This document shows, piece after piece, positions 43,365 to 53,982 of a DNA stretch of 64,000 nucleotides (the first letter of the stretch is position 1; each line of letters starts with the position of its first letter). This DNA comes from Mantamonas sphyraenae (Eukaryota; CRuMs; Mantamonadidae). The notes below the pieces were generated by a model. It made no database searches, was not told where the DNA came from, and saw nothing but the letters and a program-made list of their open reading frames with translations. The DNA lies in NCBI GenBank assembly GCA_026936335.1, contig JAPMXV010000052.1:496001-560000 (forward strand), given 5' to 3'. Position numbers and translations under genes: made by a program.

Positions 43365-44667
43365 TTACGGCTCAGTGGTAGCCTTCTCCTCCGGCTGCGG
43401 GTTGACTTTGTTGTCGGCATTCTTGACAAAGCGCAGCTTCTTCTTGGGCTTCTCCTTGATGGGCACAGCCAAGGTAAAGAGAGCGCCAAACACAATGCCG
43501 ACGTAGCTCCAGGCACCACCAAGTGCTGAGAACGCATCACCGGCAGTGTAGGCCGCATACTGGGAGCTGGTGGTCACAAAGAGCGACTCGGGGCGGAAGA
43601 TCATCTGAGTGGGGTTCGGGTAGCTGGCCTGCTCGGAAGCAGAGACGCTGGAGCCGTAGATGACGTCAAAGGTAGAGCTGATGGGCGCGGCCGCGTAGGT
43701 GTACAGCGAAGTGCCGTTGATGAGGCGTTCGCGCACAGTGCTTACGGTTGCGAATACGGCGGCCTTGTATGGCACCACAGAGATGGAGGCCTTGGACGGG
43801 CCCTCGGTTCGGTTGAACATGCCCAGGAAAACAAGGCGTGTCAACTCCACGTAGTCGTCAGCAGGCGGCGTGGGCGGCGTCTCCTTCACCGTGAACGAGA
43901 GGAACATCGAGTCCTTCAGCGACGTGGCCTTGAAGTGTGACAGCTCCGTGATCTCACCTCCAGCCGGCGGGGGCTTGCTTGTCATCGTCTTGGTGTCACC
44001 GTTGAAGATGAAGCTGTGGGGCCGTGCGAGCAATGTGTGAGCTCTGGAAGGATTGCAGTGGGCGCCTGAGTCGCGCGCAGTCTCGTCCTGTGCGTACGTA
44101 CCATCCCTCAATCTTTTCTCCAGGGAAGATTTCCACAGAGGCGTTGACCTGTGTGGGGCAATACCGCTCCTTGCCCTTGGCGTCTGACCAGGTGCACGCG
44201 TGGCGGATCTCGTTCTCGTCCGTCTGGCTCTGGGCCCAGATGCGGAGTTGCGCGGTGCTGTGTGCAGGGAGGGCAACAGGATGACACAGGAGCGAGAAAA
44301 ATGCAACAACAACACGTGTCGTTCGCGAGCGAGTCAGTACGTAGGAGGTTGGGCAATGCATGCCCCGTGTCAAAGGAACGCGTTTGTGCTTTTTTCCAAC
44401 GGCTCTTTTGGCGCGTCGTAGCGGACAGGTTCACCATCTTGCAAAAACCTACGGGCCAAAGGGGCAAATGAAGAGGCCCGGGAATTCGAGCGTCGTCTCC
44501 TTGTCAAAGGAAAATCGAGAGGCAGGGCTCTCGTCTGCCTCCTGGACGCGGATGCCAAGGATGACGGCGTATGTAATCATGCCAGCTGCTGCGCAGAGGA
44601 CTGCCAGCATGTACACAATCTTGGAGGTTTTGTCCTGGAGACGGTCCCACACTTTGATTTCTTCCAT
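43365..44667 (-). CDS. Two-transmembrane protein with a large lumenal/extracellular domain
   Basis: I read exons 44667-44453, 44257-44102 and 44013-43365 (339 residues). One membrane helix lies at about 19-39 ([20 protein letters not shown]) and a second near 292-312 ([17 protein letters not shown]). Between them is a 250-residue domain with few cysteines and several N-glycosylation sites. Just after the first helix comes [13 protein letters not shown], which resembles the FPAVTICN motif of DEG/ENaC/ASIC channels, and the second helix is preceded by a Gly-rich LGGAWSY. The topology (both ends cytosolic) is also that of DEG/ENaC. The cysteine pattern of that family is missing, so this is only a hint. 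I do not recognise a definite family. The basic-acidic C-tail is cytosolic. Confidence 0.7.
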
Positions 44668-44731
44668 GTTTGAACACTGGTGCGGTGGAATGGATTGCGT
44701 GTGTCGCCGCAAGCGCACCCATCCCATCCCA

Positions 44732-44924
44732 ATGAGCAAGCGAGGTCAGACGCGCAAGCGAGGCAGCAAACGCCAAGCTGGCGACAGCGTGGACGACCCG
44801 GAGTACACGAGCGTCGATACCAAGCGTCAGCGTGTGGACAAGCTGAGCAAGAAGCAGGCAAAGGCTGCCGCGAGCGTGAGCGGCGTGGTTGCCAAAGAGC
44901 AGCAAAGCCAGATTGCATCATCGT

Positions 44925-44956
<32 letters not shown>

Positions 44957-45921
44957 GCCAGCAGCAGCAGCGGGGCAACGTCCTCGGGCAAGGTGTCCAT
45001 GCTGAAGCGCAAGCAAGACTCGCTTGCAAAACGGGAGGCCAAACGGCTTGCAGCAGGCAAGCGCAACATCAACGAGGAGACCGGAGAACCGAAGCTGGCA
45101 AAGACGTTGATGGAGAAGGAGACACAGCCACGGCTGATTGTGGTGCTGGAGAGGGCAAACCTGGAAGTGGGCAACGTGGGCCACAAATACGTCCTGCTCA
45201 ACTGCGACGACCACGCCACATTCCTGCGCCGCAACCAGCGGGACCCTGCCGAACTGCGACCGGACATTGCACATCAGTGCCTGTTGGCGCTGTTTGATAG
45301 CCCGTTGAACAAGGCGGGGCTGCTGCAGGTGTATGTGCACACCGAGAAAGGCGTCCTTTTTGAAATCAACCCACAGACACGCATCCCACGCACATTTCGC
45401 CGATTTTCGGGCCTAATGGGTAAGTAGACACAGCATGCATGACGCATGTGCGCAGAGTTGGAGGCAGGCGTGGGCTACACGGCGCAAGAGCCTGTGGTGA
45501 CAAGCCGACGGGAAAATCCGCACGGACGGACTGACGGAAACGCGCACGCACGCACGCACACACAATCACGCCCACAGTGCAACTGCTGAACAAACTGAGT
45601 ATCCGGGCATCGAATGGACCGGAGAAGCTGCTGCAGGTGATCAAGAACCCCGTGTCGCAACACTTGCCGCTGAACTGCATTCGACTGGGCACGAGTTGCA
45701 AGTCGGAGAACCTGGTGCGCCTGGACGACTTTGTGGAAAAGATGCAGGCAGACGAGGCAAACCATGGGCCGGTTGTGTTTGTGATTGGGGCCATGGCTCA
45801 CGGAATGGTGGAGGTGGACTACGTGACGGACGAAGTGGCCATCAGCCAGTACCCGCTGAGTGGGGCGGCCGTGTGTTCACGCGTGTGCACAGCGTTTGAG
45901 CGTGCGTGGAAGGTTCTTTGA
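44732..45921 (+). CDS. EMG1: 18S rRNA pseudouridine N1-methyltransferase EMG1/Nep1
   Basis: I read exons 44732-45419 and 45578-45921 (343 residues). The enzyme methylates the hypermodified pseudouridine of small-subunit rRNA in the nucleolus and is needed for 40S assembly. The SPOUT-fold blocks are unmistakable: [80 protein letters not shown] then [20 protein letters not shown]. The last 90 residues form the C-terminal part of the knotted fold. A 130-residue basic N-terminal extension with a serine tract encoded by TCG/TCA repeats (44919-44977) is unusual and is probably a nucleolar-targeting disordered region. It lies head-to-head with the two-TM gene, with 64 bp between starts. Confidence 0.95.
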
Positions 45922-45993
45922 GGTGTGCAGTGCTGTGTGTTGCCAATCCATCATTCCCATCATTTCAATCATGAGCGCGCTCGACATTCTCAT

Positions 45994-48075
45994 TCATTCC
46001 TCGGGCCCCACAATCTGTTTGTCCACTTTGCTCTTGACCACTTGGAACGCTGGCACGATCCACTTGCCACAAGAGCATTGCATGCCTGACCACGTCCAGT
46101 CCCCAAGACGCGTGCTGCAGTTGGGACACTTGAGTTTGCTTTGGTTGAGCACAAGGTCGTTGGCCGGGATCCACTCGGGCTGCTCGACAAAGTAGGATGT
46201 GCACACGGTTTTGCGTGCGCCCATGTCTCGCTTGTGATACTTGAACGACGTCTGGCCCTCGCCTGTGTTGTGCTCGACCACGTCGCGTTCGTCAAACAGC
46301 CGCATGCGGCATCGGAAACACTTGTAAACCATGCCGCCTTCCCATGGGCTCTGTTCCTGTTCTTGCTGCTCGTCCAGCTCCACATCGTCGCCTTGTTCGT
46401 CGTCGTTCTGCTCGACACTCACGACTTTGAGCTGCTGCTGTTCCACGACGGCGCGGTATTCAGCCACGAGCTGGCTCAGGTCAAGGCTCATGGTGGAGTC
46501 CAGAGAGCTCTGGAGCACACCTGTGCGCTCCGAGTACAGCGTTTGTGGATACAGGCGCTGGTCGAGGTCCAGCTGGTCGATGGCATCCCTGTACATCTGC
46601 AACTGCTCCATGAAGCCGTCGTTGGGGTCTGCCTCGGGTCGGACTTGGCGCAGGGCAGCAAGGGCATCCTCGAGCTCCAAGTCTTGCATGCACATCATGT
46701 GTGCCAGAATAGCAGTGACGCTGCGGGAGACACCCGCCACGCAGTGGACAAGTACTCCGCCTGCGGCGCGGCCCATCTCGATGAAGCGCACCATCTTGTG
46801 CATGTGCTGCAGAAGATCCTGCTGGGCAGTGTCTTCGGCAGCAATCACACAGTATGTAAAGGCATCTGTGAATGCCGGCTCGATGGCGGCCACGGTCAGG
46901 ATGTGTGTGACACCCACTGCCTGAAGCTCGTCACGTGCGCGCGACGCACCCACGTTGCCGAGATACAGGGCGTCATCGACGCGGACCATTTCGACGACAT
47001 TTTCCTTCTTGGCCATGCGCTTGCTGAGCTTCTTGCTGCGCTTGGCCATGGCCCGCTGCGTCTCAAGGACGAGGCGATGTTCAGGCCAAAAGACAGGGGT
47101 GCTGGCACTCTGCTCGACAATGCGTTGCATCATGTGCACCGCCTGGACAGTGCAAAGTCGGTGGACAAAGTCAGGCAGCAAGGCAAGATCCATGGGCACG
47201 CCCATGGGACCGGTGCTGCGGACGTAGTAGCGAGCGCCTTCACGCCTCTCGGGAACCCAGCCGCAGACAGTGTTGAGCACGTCGACAAGGGACACCCATC
47301 TATATGCCTTTTTACGCGCACCCAGGTCCACCTTGCCGACGAGGGTGTCGACCCAGGCCTGCTCGAGGGCGTCTGTGGAAACGTATGGCACGGGCACAAA
47401 CCACATCTCGTAGCCGCCATCCCGCATCCAGTGCACCCCCTGCAGACGGGAACGTGTCGAAGGGCGCTGCACCTTGCCCTCGAGGCCGTCCGAAGCGATT
47501 CCGGCGCTGCTGGAGGCACCAGCGTCGTTGTCCTGCTCCTCTGCGTCGTCCTGCGGCTCGTTGTCATCAAGGACACATGCATCGCCCCAAGACTCACCGC
47601 GGAGGACACACTGCATGATGGCAGTGCTGTTTTGGACGGCCTGGGTGCTGGCCTGGCAGCCACCAAACATGCCCAGTGTTTCTTCCGAGAAGTGCCTGCT
47701 TGCACAGGCAATGGCATCCTCGTCGGAGTCGTCCCACTCGCCGCCGCAGTCGCTCCATACCAGCACCTTGTTCTGCATCTTGTACACCTCGACCTTGTTC
47801 TTTTTCTTTTTCTCAGCCGCCTCTTGCTCCTCGCCCGAGTTGGGCTTTGTGTCCAGGGCTCGTGTGACGGGTTTGTACACAGCGCGTTCGGGCAGTTCCA
47901 GGCCGTCCTGGTGCTCCCCAGCAAGCAAGAGGCACACGTGACCGTGTACACGTGTGTAGCCTACGATTCCAGCTCCTTGAATGCTGCTGTCTGTGCTCCG
48001 CGAGGACATTCTCGCGCAGAGTGTGGGGAGGGGTGCTGTTCTGTCTGCGGCGGCGCATCCACATCCCCATTGCAT
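45994..48075 (-). CDS. DUSP12: DUSP12/YVH1 dual-specificity phosphatase with N-terminal Nudix-like region
   Basis: This is a single-exon gene of 693 residues from ATG 48075, or 671 from ATG 48009. The phosphatase domain (about 380-530) has the catalytic loop VHCVAGVSRSVTA with Cys and Arg. The C-terminal zinc region keeps the paired cysteines of YVH1 (YKCFRCRMRL, LKCPNCSTRLGDW, MQCSCGKWIVPAF). YVH1 helps release Mrt4 during 60S ribosome maturation. The N-terminal 300 residues are not part of normal DUSP12. They start with a strand-rich GYTRVHGHVCLLLAGE and include CGGEWDDSDEDA followed by RHFSEETLG, which resembles a degenerate Nudix box (GG...RExxEExG). A Glu/Asp linker joins the two halves. 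The start of the divergent phosphoesterase lies 8 bp from ATG 48075, which favours ATG 48009. Confidence 0.85.
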   Translation of the reverse strand: MQWGCGCAAADRTAPLPTLCARMSSRSTDSSIQGAGIVGYTRVHGHVCLLLAGEHQDGLELPERAVYKPVTRALDTKPNSGEEQEAAEKKKKNKVEVYKMQNKVLVWSDCGGEWDDSDEDAIACASRHFSEETLGMFGGCQASTQAVQNSTAIMQCVLRGESWGDACVLDDNEPQDDAEEQDNDAGASSSAGIASDGLEGKVQRPSTRSRLQGVHWMRDGGYEMWFVPVPYVSTDALEQAWVDTLVGKVDLGARKKAYRWVSLVDVLNTVCGWVPERREGARYYVRSTGPMGVPMDLALLPDFVHRLCTVQAVHMMQRIVEQSASTPVFWPEHRLVLETQRAMAKRSKKLSKRMAKKENVVEMVRVDDALYLGNVGASRARDELQAVGVTHILTVAAIEPAFTDAFTYCVIAAEDTAQQDLLQHMHKMVRFIEMGRAAGGVLVHCVAGVSRSVTAILAHMMCMQDLELEDALAALRQVRPEADPNDGFMEQLQMYRDAIDQLDLDQRLYPQTLYSERTGVLQSSLDSTMSLDLSQLVAEYRAVVEQQQLKVVSVEQNDDEQGDDVELDEQQEQEQSPWEGGMVYKCFRCRMRLFDERDVVEHNTGEGQTSFKYHKRDMGARKTVCTSYFVEQPEWIPANDLVLNQSKLKCPNCSTRLGDWTWSGMQCSCGKWIVPAFQVVKSKVDKQIVGPEE

Positions 48076-48083
48076 TTCTCATC

Positions 48084-49621
48084 ATGTCCACCAAAGACGG
48101 ATTTGCAGCAGGGGGCGACGAGTACGACCCGTCGGTGTGGCAGAACACGCCGTGGCCGTTGATGACCGAGAACGAGATCCACGTTGGAGCGTTGTGAGTG
48201 TTGCCAGAGCACGTTGGGGGAAGGAACACACAAAGACACCGCACTGACGCGAAGAGTGGTACAGCACACCGAGTGACGTGACACAGGTGGCACGCGAGGC
48301 GTTGTCATCGTGGTTCGCGGGTGCGTCAAGGGAGGCGCGAATTCTGTGGTCGACAGAGGCTGGTGGGAGCGCCTACGACTTGGTGGTGACATCCATGGAC
48401 TTGAGCGGGATCATTGCACGATGGGGATGCCCCATTTGGAAAGTTCACCGGCGTGGACTGGTCGTGGGAGGCATGCTGGGCCTTTCGGCCTTGCTGCAGC
48501 CGCAGGAGGAAGGATCGGAGTTGCCGTCGACAACCATTGATTTTACGGTGGACGGCATGAGCCTGATCCGAGTGAAGGAGGGCAACGTGTCGAAAGAAGA
48601 GGTGCGGTGGAATGATCTGGCGATGGACACAAAGGGGAACAAGTCGCTGGACTGGTTCGACGTCGACGAGGACCTGGACATGGTGGCGGAGATCTACAAG
48701 GCGTTGAAATTGTATCTTTGTGACGCAGTGGGTTCGTGCAAGGAGCTGGAGACAGAGGATGAGGAGGAAGTGAGCCGTCTCACCGGGTATGTGCCGCTTT
48801 CGGAGGAGGAGCGGGAGGCGGGCGTGCGCTGGCTGAAGTTTGTGTGCGTGAGTGACACGCACAATCAGATGAAGGCGATTGATGTGCCAAGTGCAGACGT
48901 GTTGCTGCACGCAGGCGACTTTTGCGGGCGGGGAAGTCTGGAGGAGGTGGCCCAGTTTGATGCAGAGATGGGGAAGCTGCGCAGCCGGATCAAGCACCTG
49001 CTTGTGATTGCAGGGAACCACGACCGGGTCATGGAAAGCAAGCCAAAGGAGGCAGAATCACTTTTGACCAACGTAGAGTACCTGCGGGACCAGGAGTACG
49101 ACGTGGAGGGGGTGCGGATCTGGGGCTCGCCTTGGCAACCTTGGTTCTTCGACTGGGCGTTCAACCTGCAGCGAGGCGAGGAGATTCGACAGGTGTGGGA
49201 TTTGATTCCGCAGGACGGGATCGATGTGGTGGTGACGCATGGGCCGGCGCACGGACAGCAGGACATGACGTCGGACGGCGTTGCAGCAGGATGCGAGGAA
49301 CTGCTGGATGTGCTGGAGTCGATGGAGAAGAAGCCAGAGTTCCACGTGTTTGGCCACATTCATGAGGCGTACGGAGTTTCGCACAACGAACACACGACGT
49401 TCATCAATGCGGCCAACGTGAATCTGCGCTACAAGGTTTCGCATCTGCCAGTCGTTTTCTACGTCAAGAGCAGGCCAGGCGGGCACACGGGATTTGTGGA
49501 GCGTACCGCGGAGCAAGAGAAGGCGCTGGATGCGTTTGAGCGGAAGACGGGCATCACTCGCGAGGGGGTGGTTGCGAAAGAAGAGTTGCAAGAGGGTGGC
49601 CGGGGTTGCAAGCAGCAATGA
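48084..49621 (+). CDS. Calcineurin-like metallophosphoesterase, MPPED1/2 type
   Basis: I read exons 48084-48193 and 48265-49621 (488 residues). The C-terminal half is a metallophosphoesterase with all five metal motifs: VSDTHNQ, LLHAGDFCGRG, VIAGNHDRV, VTHGPAHG and VFGHIHEAYG. The wording (ADVLLHAGDF, GNHD, GHIHEAYG) is that of the MPPED1/MPPED2 family, which hydrolyses cyclic nucleotides and phosphodiesters in vitro. The first 230 residues are an unfamiliar domain (LPSTTIDFTVDGMSLIRV), reminiscent of a small PTB/PH-like lipid-binding fold, but I cannot assign it. The first-intron acceptor was chosen (TACAG at 48264) because it is the only CAG giving a continuous frame. The stop is 13 bp from the convergent CDC50 stop. 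Confidence 0.87.
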
Positions 49622-49634
49622 TTGGTTGCATTCA

Positions 49635-51530
49635 TCACTGGTTCTTGGAAGAGTTGAGGCTCTGGTTCCAAACAATGTACTGCGGGTCGCCGAGGGGACG
49701 GAACTTGAACTTGTCGTAGACGGCAAAGATGATGCCAAAGATGACGCAAAGGCCGCCGACGATGATGTAGGCGGTGCCGAGGAACGGGTTCTTGCCGCCG
49801 ATCCAGGAGGTGGTGGACAGAATGATGGTCTTGGTTCCAGCAAAGTCCTTGACGTTGTACTCTGTTTGTGTGCGGAGGTGTGAGCGAGTGGAGGTGGAGT
49901 GGTGCGTGGCAGGAGGGGAAAACGCGGCCACAGCTCGGTCAGCATCCTGACAACAGATACATTCCTCAGGGGGCATCTCCAAACAGAGTTCCCCAGTAGG
50001 AAGTCTAACATCGTAAAATTCCGCTTTCGTCATCATTCCGAGTGGGGGCAAAACGGCAAAACGGGGTTGTGCGGCGAGGTGGGCGACGGGAAGCAGAGGC
50101 AACATACTGTTGTGGACGTTGATCTTGTAGGTGCCCTTCTTGAGATCCTGGTTGATGATCCTGTACAGCTTGCGGAACTTGGGCAGGCCGGCGGTGCGCA
50201 TCCAAACAATGAAGTCCTCGTCCTCAAAGTTGGGGCGGTAGCCAAGGTCAGGCGGGTTGAGACCCGGGGCGGAAGGGTTGTTCTTGAACTTGCTCTGGAC
50301 ATCCGAGGGCCACGCAATGCCCTTCTTGGTGAGCGGGATGCTGGTGCCGTCGAGCACCAGGTTCTCAAAGACGTCTGTGGATGAGCGTATGCGGAGGTGT
50401 AACCCGATGTGCAGGTGGGCAAGGGGTGGGCAACGGTGGTAAGCATATTGCGGCATGGGTGTGGGCCATGGTTGGCGGGTGGGAGGCCGGCAAAGACGCG
50501 TTATCCAAAAGGGCCCGAAAAAAAAACGCGCGGCGACAAACGGACCCGTGAAGAGAGAGTTGGCGACAAGACCGCAGGGATAGTAGAAGTTCTGGGGCTG
50601 GTTGCTCTCCTGCCCGTCGCGGGTGCGGAGAGGCTCACAATCCTCGAGGTCGGCATAGTTCTGCGCGAGTGTGTGCGTAAGGAGAGGGCGGGGAAGGGCC
50701 GGGTCCCCGGTCGAGAGTGAGCGATTTCCCGGATGCAGGCGCGCAAGCGTTCAAACGCGGGCGGAGCGAGCGGACGGGCTTTGCGGAGCAGAGGAGGGTT
50801 GTGGAGGGGCAGAATGTGGGCAGGCGGGCAAACGTACGGTGACAACCTCGCCAGAGAGCTGGACGTCGTTGCGGCTCTTGACGTAGCGGCGATGGTTTTG
50901 GTAGAAGTTTGTGAGCTGGTAGTACATGTACACCGGCTTGGGCATGTCCTGCGGGACGACAAGGTCCAGCGTGCAGGGCGTGGAGCTGTTGGACCCCTGG
51001 AGGGGGCAGTTGTTGAGGTTGTCGTAGCGCAAAGGAGTGCTCTCGACGACCTGCGGGTACGGGCCGGGGCGAAAAAGCGGGCGGTTCGGAGTGAGCGAGA
51101 GGGTCGGGTGTTGGATTTGCGTCGAGACGCAGGTGCAGAAGCAGGTGGGCAGTGTGCACAGGCATCGGCCATGGGATGGGAGGTGGACCATGGAGACATA
51201 CCGACTCGGAGGCGGCGAGCAGAACGCCACCAATGACACAGAAAACGACGCCGACGGCAAAGAGCGTGGGCACAACGGTGCGGCAGGTCAAAATCGGCTG
51301 CCAGGCGGGCAGGCGCTGCTGCTTGAATGCGGTGTCTTCGGGCTTGCGCGATCCTTCCTCGCCGTTCCTGTACGCGAGTGGATGGGGGTGAGGGTGAGCA
51401 TGTGTGCGCTGCATGTGTGCGGCGGTTCAGGCGCGGGCGGGCGGACTGCGTTTTGGGGGAGGCGCGGTCTCATCGGCACTCACATCCTGGGGGGTTTTCT
51501 GGTTGGGCAGGGAAGGGCGGGCGGCGACAT
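49635..51530 (-). CDS. CDC50: CDC50/LEM3 beta subunit of P4-ATPase lipid flippase
   Basis: I read six exons: 51530-51484, 51367-51202, 51050-50838, 50660-50546, 50374-50108 and 49861-49635, summing to 344 residues. CDC50 proteins are obligatory partners that chaperone P4-ATPases and let them flip phosphatidylserine. Signposts are the N-terminal FKQQRLPAWQPILT, TM1 (VVPTLFAVGVVFCVIGGVLL), the lumenal YYQLTNFYQNHRRYVKSRND, YYPCGLVANSLFTD, the FIVWMRTAGLPKFRKLY block, and the C-terminal SWIGGKNPFLGTAYI entering TM2. Each join restores family sequence. Four conserved lumenal cysteines are present. The six introns, 83-250 bp, make it one of the most intron-rich genes here. Confidence 0.95.
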
Positions 51531-51716
51531 CGTATTGATTGGTGGGGTGCATTGGGAGAACTGTGTTGATGGAGGAGGGAGGGATATGTGGTGGATGCCG
51601 ATGTTGAGTGGTCGTGGTTGGGGGTGAGGAGGAGTGTGCGGAGGAGGAAGCCGCGCCGGCGGTGGCTGCGTTTGACACGCCAACCTTTTGCGCACGAGTC
51701 AGTGATTGAGCGAGAC

Positions 51717-53854
51717 ATGCCGGGCAAGAAGAAGGGAAACAAAGGCAAAAAGAACGGCCAGGAGCAAGAGGTGGCAGAGAGTGGAGCAAACTCGCCGGAG
51801 CAAACGTCGACGCCGGTGAAAGGAAGCAACAGCGGAGTGTCGTCGTCGACGCCTGGAAGCGTGCAAGGATCACCCAAGACACCTGCGGGTGGAGCCAACT
51901 CGCCGTCTCAACCTGCAGAGAGTCCGATTGCAGGATCTCCGGGGGACAACGCGTCGCGCGGAGCAGCCAAGGTGGACAACAAGGCGCTGTTCTACTTTTA
52001 CTGCCGCAGCGGCGCACTGGACAAGATCAAGGAGATGGTGGCCAAGCACGGTACGTAGAGTGGGCAGTGAGGGAGGGCAGGAGGAGGAAGGAGTGATGGA
52101 AAATGGAAAACGGGGGGGGGGAGGGGGGGGCGGTAAGGAAGGAGGCTGACGCGATCAGGACACACACGCACACATGCTGGCGGAAAAACCTGGGGTGGGT
52201 GGTTTGCAGACACGCTGGACGTGAACGAATCGACACGTGGGTGCACGCCGCTGCACCGTGCTAGCGCGTTCAATCATGTGGATGTGGCAGAGTACCTGCT
52301 GTCGCTAGGCGCGGACGTGGACTCGCTGGACACAAACGGTGAGTTGGAGAAATCGGAGGGAAAGGGGTTTTGGCGGGCGAGGAGGCAGGGGCGCTGTATG
52401 GCGGGCAGGGGAGAGGGGAAGGGTGACGCAAGGAATGGGGACACGGGGAAAGGGAACGAAGAGTGAACGAGGCAGTGGATGCATAGGCTGACGCAAAGGG
52501 CTCATGCACAGAGCGCACGCCGCTGTTTGAGGCGGTGTCGAACGGCAACGTGGAGATGGCGCGGTTCCTGCTGGAGAACAAGGCAGACCATGGCCACTTT
52601 AACCGTGCGGGTGTGACGGTGCAGCATATGGCAGCGACGACGGGGAACGTGGAGATGATGCAGCTGCTTGTGGATGCCCAGGCGGACATCAACGTGGGCG
52701 ATGCGATCGTAGGCGCTGCACCGCTGCACTATGCAGCTGAGAAGGGCCATCTGGACGTGGTGGAGCTGCTGCTGGCAAGTGGGGCGGACATTGACATGCA
52801 ACGCAAGTACAGTGGAGCAACGCCGCTGATGATGGCGGCGGAGCACGGACATGCCCACGTTGTTCAGTGTCTGCTTGAGGCTGGCGCCAAGGTGTTTATG
52901 CAGAACTCGCTGAAGCGCACGGCGTTGATCCGTGCAGCTGCAAACGGACACCACGAGGTGTGCAAGGTGCTTGTGGAGCACATGTCGGAGGCCGAGGTGG
53001 AACACTTTGACAAGACGGGCATGAACGCGCTGTTTGCGGCGTGCGACACAGGCAACGCAGCGACGGTGGAGGTACTGATCCAGAGCGGGTTGAACCCGTT
53101 GGCCAAACCAGAGGACATGTACGGCAACCAGGGCAAGACGGCGTTGCACTTTTGTGCGTCGGAGCGGCCGTCGCCCATGGACGAGTCTGTGACGAGCGAA
53201 CAGTTTGATCTGGCCAACGAAAACTGGCAGAGTGACGGCCCCGAGAAAATTGGGGCGCTGTTTTCGTCGGCCAAGCACGAGAGCCCGTCGATCAACGCAC
53301 GAGACCGCCACAACAACACGCCGCTGCACGCTGCCGCTCAGGCGGGAGACGAGAGGACGGTTGCTGAGCTTCTGGAGCGTGGAGCGATGGCCAACGCACA
53401 GAATGACCACCATCAGACTGCGTTCCACCTGGCTGTGAAGCACAACCGGTTGGAGGTTGTGCAAACGATGCTGCAAAAGAAGGTGTGGCCGCAGTCGTCG
53501 GAGGCGGAGGAGGAAAGCAACGCGCCACTGGCAATTGTGGACAAGACGCTGGAAGACAAGGCGCAGAAGAAGAACGTGCTGTTGCAGAAGCGCGCACAGG
53601 AGATTCGCCACCTTTTGATCAACGACATCTGCGTGAACGACCAGCCAGACACGAGCATGAACAACACGACTTTGAACGTGAGCGACATGAGTTCGGACAG
53701 CTCTGCGAGTGGAGACGGCTCGGTGGCGGGTGGAAAGGGCAAGAAGAGCGGGAAGGGAGCAGGGTTTGGCACGTTTCTTCTCACGGCGGTGGTGGTTGGC
53801 GCCGGGGCGTTTGCATGGACGCACCGTGAGGAGTTGAAGGAGAGGTTTGAGTGA
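51717..53854 (+). CDS. Tail-anchored ankyrin-repeat protein
   Basis: I read exons 51717-52050, 52210-52338 and 52512-53854 (601 residues). An 85-residue Ser/Pro/Lys-rich leader precedes about ten ankyrin repeats (roughly 110-470) with clear TPLHxAA signatures such as GCTPLHRASAFNHVDVAEYLL and NTPLHAAAQAGDERTVAELL. A helical region follows, then a Ser/Gly/Lys linker and a single C-terminal membrane helix (FLLTAVVVGAGAFAW) close to the end with a short charged tail (THREELKERFE). This architecture is that of a tail-anchored scaffold on the ER or mitochondrial outer membrane, with the ankyrins in the cytosol. No specific orthologue is evident. The lumenal tail is too short for a retrieval signal. 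Confidence 0.85.
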
Positions 53855-53982
53855 TGGGGCTTGGGCGAGGAGGGGGAGGAGGGGAAGGAGAAGAAAATGG
53901 ACACGCGGCGGCGAGGGCAGCCGATTGAGCTTGTTCTTGTTGTGTGGAGACACAGGGGTAGATACAGTTGAGCAAAGAGAAA

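Noticed and set aside
46141-48162. 673-codon plus-strand ORF antisense to DUSP12
   Set aside because: It is a long open frame created by GC-rich codons on the true strand; no recognisable protein features.
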